DNA from: PLA2 sp036273915
GTDB lineage: Bacteria; Planctomycetota; PLA2
Direction: 5' to 3'
Length of the DNA stretch: 6,977 nt
Assembly (NCBI GenBank): GCA_036273915.1
Contig: DASUGR010000232.1
Span: 1-6,977 of the forward strand
The position numbers and the translations under genes are program-made. Under the pieces are notes generated by a model. The model was not told the origin of the DNA. It was given only the letters and a program-made list of their open reading frames with translations, and did not search any database. The stretch's first letter is position 1, and every line of letters begins with the position of its first letter. Below are positions 5,924 through 6,977 of the stretch, piece by piece.

Positions 5924-6318
5924 GATCCTTCTCCTTGCGAGCGGGAGCCGGGCATTGTAGCGGACGGGCTTTCTGGACGGAACCGGGCCAGGAAGCCGCC
6001 GGACAGCGCGCCGGCCACATCGGCCAGGAGGTCGGCCCACGAGCGGGTCCGGCCGGGGACGTGGCCTTGGACCCACTCGTCCAGCATACCGCAAAGGAGT
6101 CCGGCGAGCGCGCCGAGAAGGGCGGCGCGGCGGCGGCCGGGAGCCGCAGCGCGCGCGACGAGGGCGCCGAGGACGCCGTAGAAGACGAGGTGCAGGATCT
6201 TGTCCGCGCCCGGCAGCTCGAGCAGCGGGCTCTTGGGGAGATCGTCTGCCGGCCTTGATCCGAGGAAGAGCAGCAGGCCGGCCCAGCCGAGGGCGAGGAG
6301 CCCGCAGATCGTGCGCAC
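5920..6318 (-). CDS. VanZ-like family membrane protein
   Basis: This encodes a 132-residue protein with the VanZ-like signature: D39-K40-x2-H43-x2-F46 at the start of the second helix, then D80-E81-x2-Q84-x3-P88-x-R90-x2-S93-x2-D96-x3-D100-x2-G103. Hydrophobic segments lie at about 5-20, 43-57, 66-79 and 97-110. VanZ-like proteins are small membrane proteins linked to glycopeptide resistance in some species but of unclear biochemical role in general; no other vancomycin-resistance gene is present, so no resistance function is implied. The GTG start at 6318 is the only plausible one; there is no good Shine-Dalgarno, and a -10-like AATAAT sits seven bases upstream, which may mean a leaderless transcript. 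The last residues (about 115-132) are polar and low in complexity and overlap the ribosome binding site of the downstream TPR gene, with which the stop overlaps by four bases. Confidence 0.88.
   Translation of the reverse strand: MRTICGLLALGWAGLLLFLGSRPADDLPKSPLLELPGADKILHLVFYGVLGALVARAAAPGRRRAALLGALAGLLCGMLDEWVQGHVPGRTRSWADLLADVAGALSGGFLARFRPESPSATMPGSRSQGEGS
5931..5936 (-). promoter_or_regulatory. Ribosome binding site of the TPR gene, inside the VanZ gene
   Basis: On the minus strand AAGGAG lies seven bases before the ATG at 5923. It falls within the last codons of the VanZ-like gene, so the two genes are translated from one message and ribosomes ending the first can restart on the second. 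Confidence 0.8.
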
Positions 6319-6325
6319 GACCTCG

Positions 6326-6331
6326 ATTATT
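6326..6331 (-). promoter_or_regulatory. Possible -10 element for the VanZ-TPR unit
   Basis: On the minus strand AATAAT (five of six matches to TATAAT) ends seven bases before the GTG at 6318. Transcription would start on or next to the start codon, giving a leaderless message. No -35 box is recognisable at the right distance, so this is only a candidate. Confidence 0.3.
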
Positions 6332-6456
6332 CCCCCGGCACCCTTGTTTCCGCCCGCAGGAGTCCCGGCGGCGGAGTCCGGCGCCCAAGATCCCGGAATG
6401 GAACAGCCCTTTCGGGCCCTCGTGAATCAGGCCGGCGCTCCGTGCCGAAGAGGGAT

Positions 6457-6496
6457 GCGCTGGCCGGGCTGAAGGGTAGGGAGACCCGGCTGGCGC
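6457..6496. repeat. Inverted repeat just after the XdhC gene
   Basis: GCGCTGGCCGGG (6457-6468) pairs with CCCGGCTGGCGC (6485-6496) across a 16-base loop. In plus-strand RNA it makes 12 pairs including two G-U wobbles; in minus-strand RNA the wobbles become two adjacent mismatches, leaving stems of six and four pairs. It begins three bases past the XdhC stop, where a transcription-stop hairpin would be expected, but there is no T run after it. Confidence 0.4.
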
Positions 6497-6499
6497 GAA

Positions 6500-6977
6500 T
6501 CAACGGTCTCCACGCCCCAATCTCCTTACCTTGATAAGTTGGGCCACGATCGACACGGCGATCTCCCCAGCGGACTTCGCCGCCAGGTCGAGCCCGACCG
6601 GGGCGTGGAGCCTTGTCGCGTCCACGCCCTCCTTCGCAAGCGCCGCGCGGATCACGTCGGCCTTCTTTCGCGACGCGAGCAGCCCGACGTAGCGCGCCTT
6701 CGTCCCGAGCGCGGCCCTCACGCAGCGCAGGTCGAGCCCGTGCGCGCGCGTCGTCACGACGACGAAGTCGCTCGGGCCCGGCGCGGCGGCGCCGAGGCCC
6801 TCCTCGAGCGGCGCGCAGATCACCGCGTCGGCCACGACGCGCTCCGCCTCCGCCGGACGGTCCTCGACCGCGGTCACGGAGAGGCCCGCGTCGCGCGCGA
6901 CGGCGGCGACCGCCCGTCCCACGTGCCCCGCGCCGACGACGATGCAGCGCGGCGCGACGAGCGGCTCGATGAAGAGG
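6500..6977 (-). CDS. XdhC/CoxI-family protein, C-terminal Rossmann domain (partial)
   Basis: The gene runs off the right edge of the window; 158 C-terminal codons are visible. The first residues are LFIEPL followed by a Rossmann dinucleotide motif (CIVVGAGHVG), then VEDRPAEAERV, VVVTTRAHGLDL, YVGLLASRKKADVIR, and RLHAPVGLDLAAKSAGEIAVSIVAQLIKVRR. This series is characteristic of the XdhC C-terminal domain. Family members insert or protect sulfurated molybdenum cofactor for xanthine dehydrogenase, CO dehydrogenase and related molybdenum hydroxylases in the cytoplasm. The N-terminal XdhC/CoxI domain, the start and any partner enzyme genes would lie to the right of the window. I do not give a gene symbol because xdhC, coxI and related paralogues cannot be separated from this half. 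The gene is followed by 181 bases before the VanZ gene, probably a separate unit. Confidence 0.93.
   Translation of the reverse strand, partial: LFIEPLVAPRCIVVGAGHVGRAVAAVARDAGLSVTAVEDRPAEAERVVADAVICAPLEEGLGAAAPGPSDFVVVTTRAHGLDLRCVRAALGTKARYVGLLASRKKADVIRAALAKEGVDATRLHAPVGLDLAAKSAGEIAVSIVAQLIKVRRLGRGDR

Noticed and set aside
4437..6020. Long minus-strand open frame (527 codons) in another frame over the TPR gene
   Set aside because: Arg/Gly/Pro-rich shadow of the real TPR gene, whose frame has a signal peptide and repeat pattern.
4913..6181. Long open frame on the plus strand (422 codons) opposite the TPR and VanZ genes
   Set aside because: The protein is low-complexity Arg/Leu/Val/Ala and runs across the boundary of two well-supported minus-strand genes.
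5920..6318. Vancomycin resistance determinant
   Set aside because: A VanZ-like protein alone does not indicate resistance; no van ligase, dehydrogenase, dipeptidase or regulator is in the window.
6398..6472. Short plus-strand open frame of 24 residues starting with ATG between the XdhC and VanZ genes
   Set aside because: No ribosome binding site, no recognisable product, and it overlaps the inverted repeat; probably non-coding.
3422..6480. Shared 10-mer GAAGGGTAGG at 3422-3431 and 6471-6480 as a common regulatory site
   Set aside because: Ten-base matches are expected many times by chance in a window of this size, and the flanks do not match.

Overview
The window is very GC-rich and densely coded, and every gene in it looks chromosomal. 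No tRNA, rRNA, CRISPR array, insertion sequence or phage gene is visible. Lineage cannot be fixed from the sequence alone. The mix is an FHA protein with a proline-rich linker and one membrane helix, an exported TPR protein with an N-terminal 'LKKGGKLE' module, a membrane-anchored peptidase-MA protein, and VanZ, UbiA and XdhC proteins. It suggests a high-GC, Gram-negative-type environmental bacterium such as a planctomycete, an acidobacterium, a myxobacterial/deltaproteobacterial relative or an uncultured phylum. This is an inference with low confidence.

Layout from left to right. Positions 1-217 are non-coding, with a perfect 9-bp hairpin and an 11-bp tandem repeat that resembles DnaA boxes. 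A small exported orphan protein with five cysteines follows on the + strand (218-715) with a good ribosome binding site. Two minus-strand genes come next, transcribed right to left: an FHA / proline-rich / transmembrane / GATase1-like protein (1693-3255), then a UbiA prenyltransferase (800-1681) only 11 bases downstream. A 191-base divergent intergenic region (3256-3446) with a strong inverted repeat separates them from a + strand pair: a two-helix small membrane protein (3447-3728) and a membrane-anchored peptidase MA-like metalloprotease (3725-4648), overlapping by GTGA. A minus-strand pair follows, converging on the protease gene: a VanZ-like membrane protein (5920-6318) and an exported TPR protein (4682-5923), overlapping by ATGA. 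The window ends inside the C-terminal half of a minus-strand XdhC-family gene (6500-6977).

How they fit together. Most products are predicted to be in the envelope: exported, membrane-anchored or polytopic. Three short transcription units (FHA+UbiA, small membrane protein+peptidase, VanZ+TPR) are supported by 4-base overlaps or very short spacing. No single pathway ties the units together. The least ordinary element is the FHA protein, which joins a degenerate phosphopeptide-recognition domain on one side of a single membrane helix to a GATase1/ThuA-like domain on the other. I found no clear evidence of a complete new defence or mobile system here.
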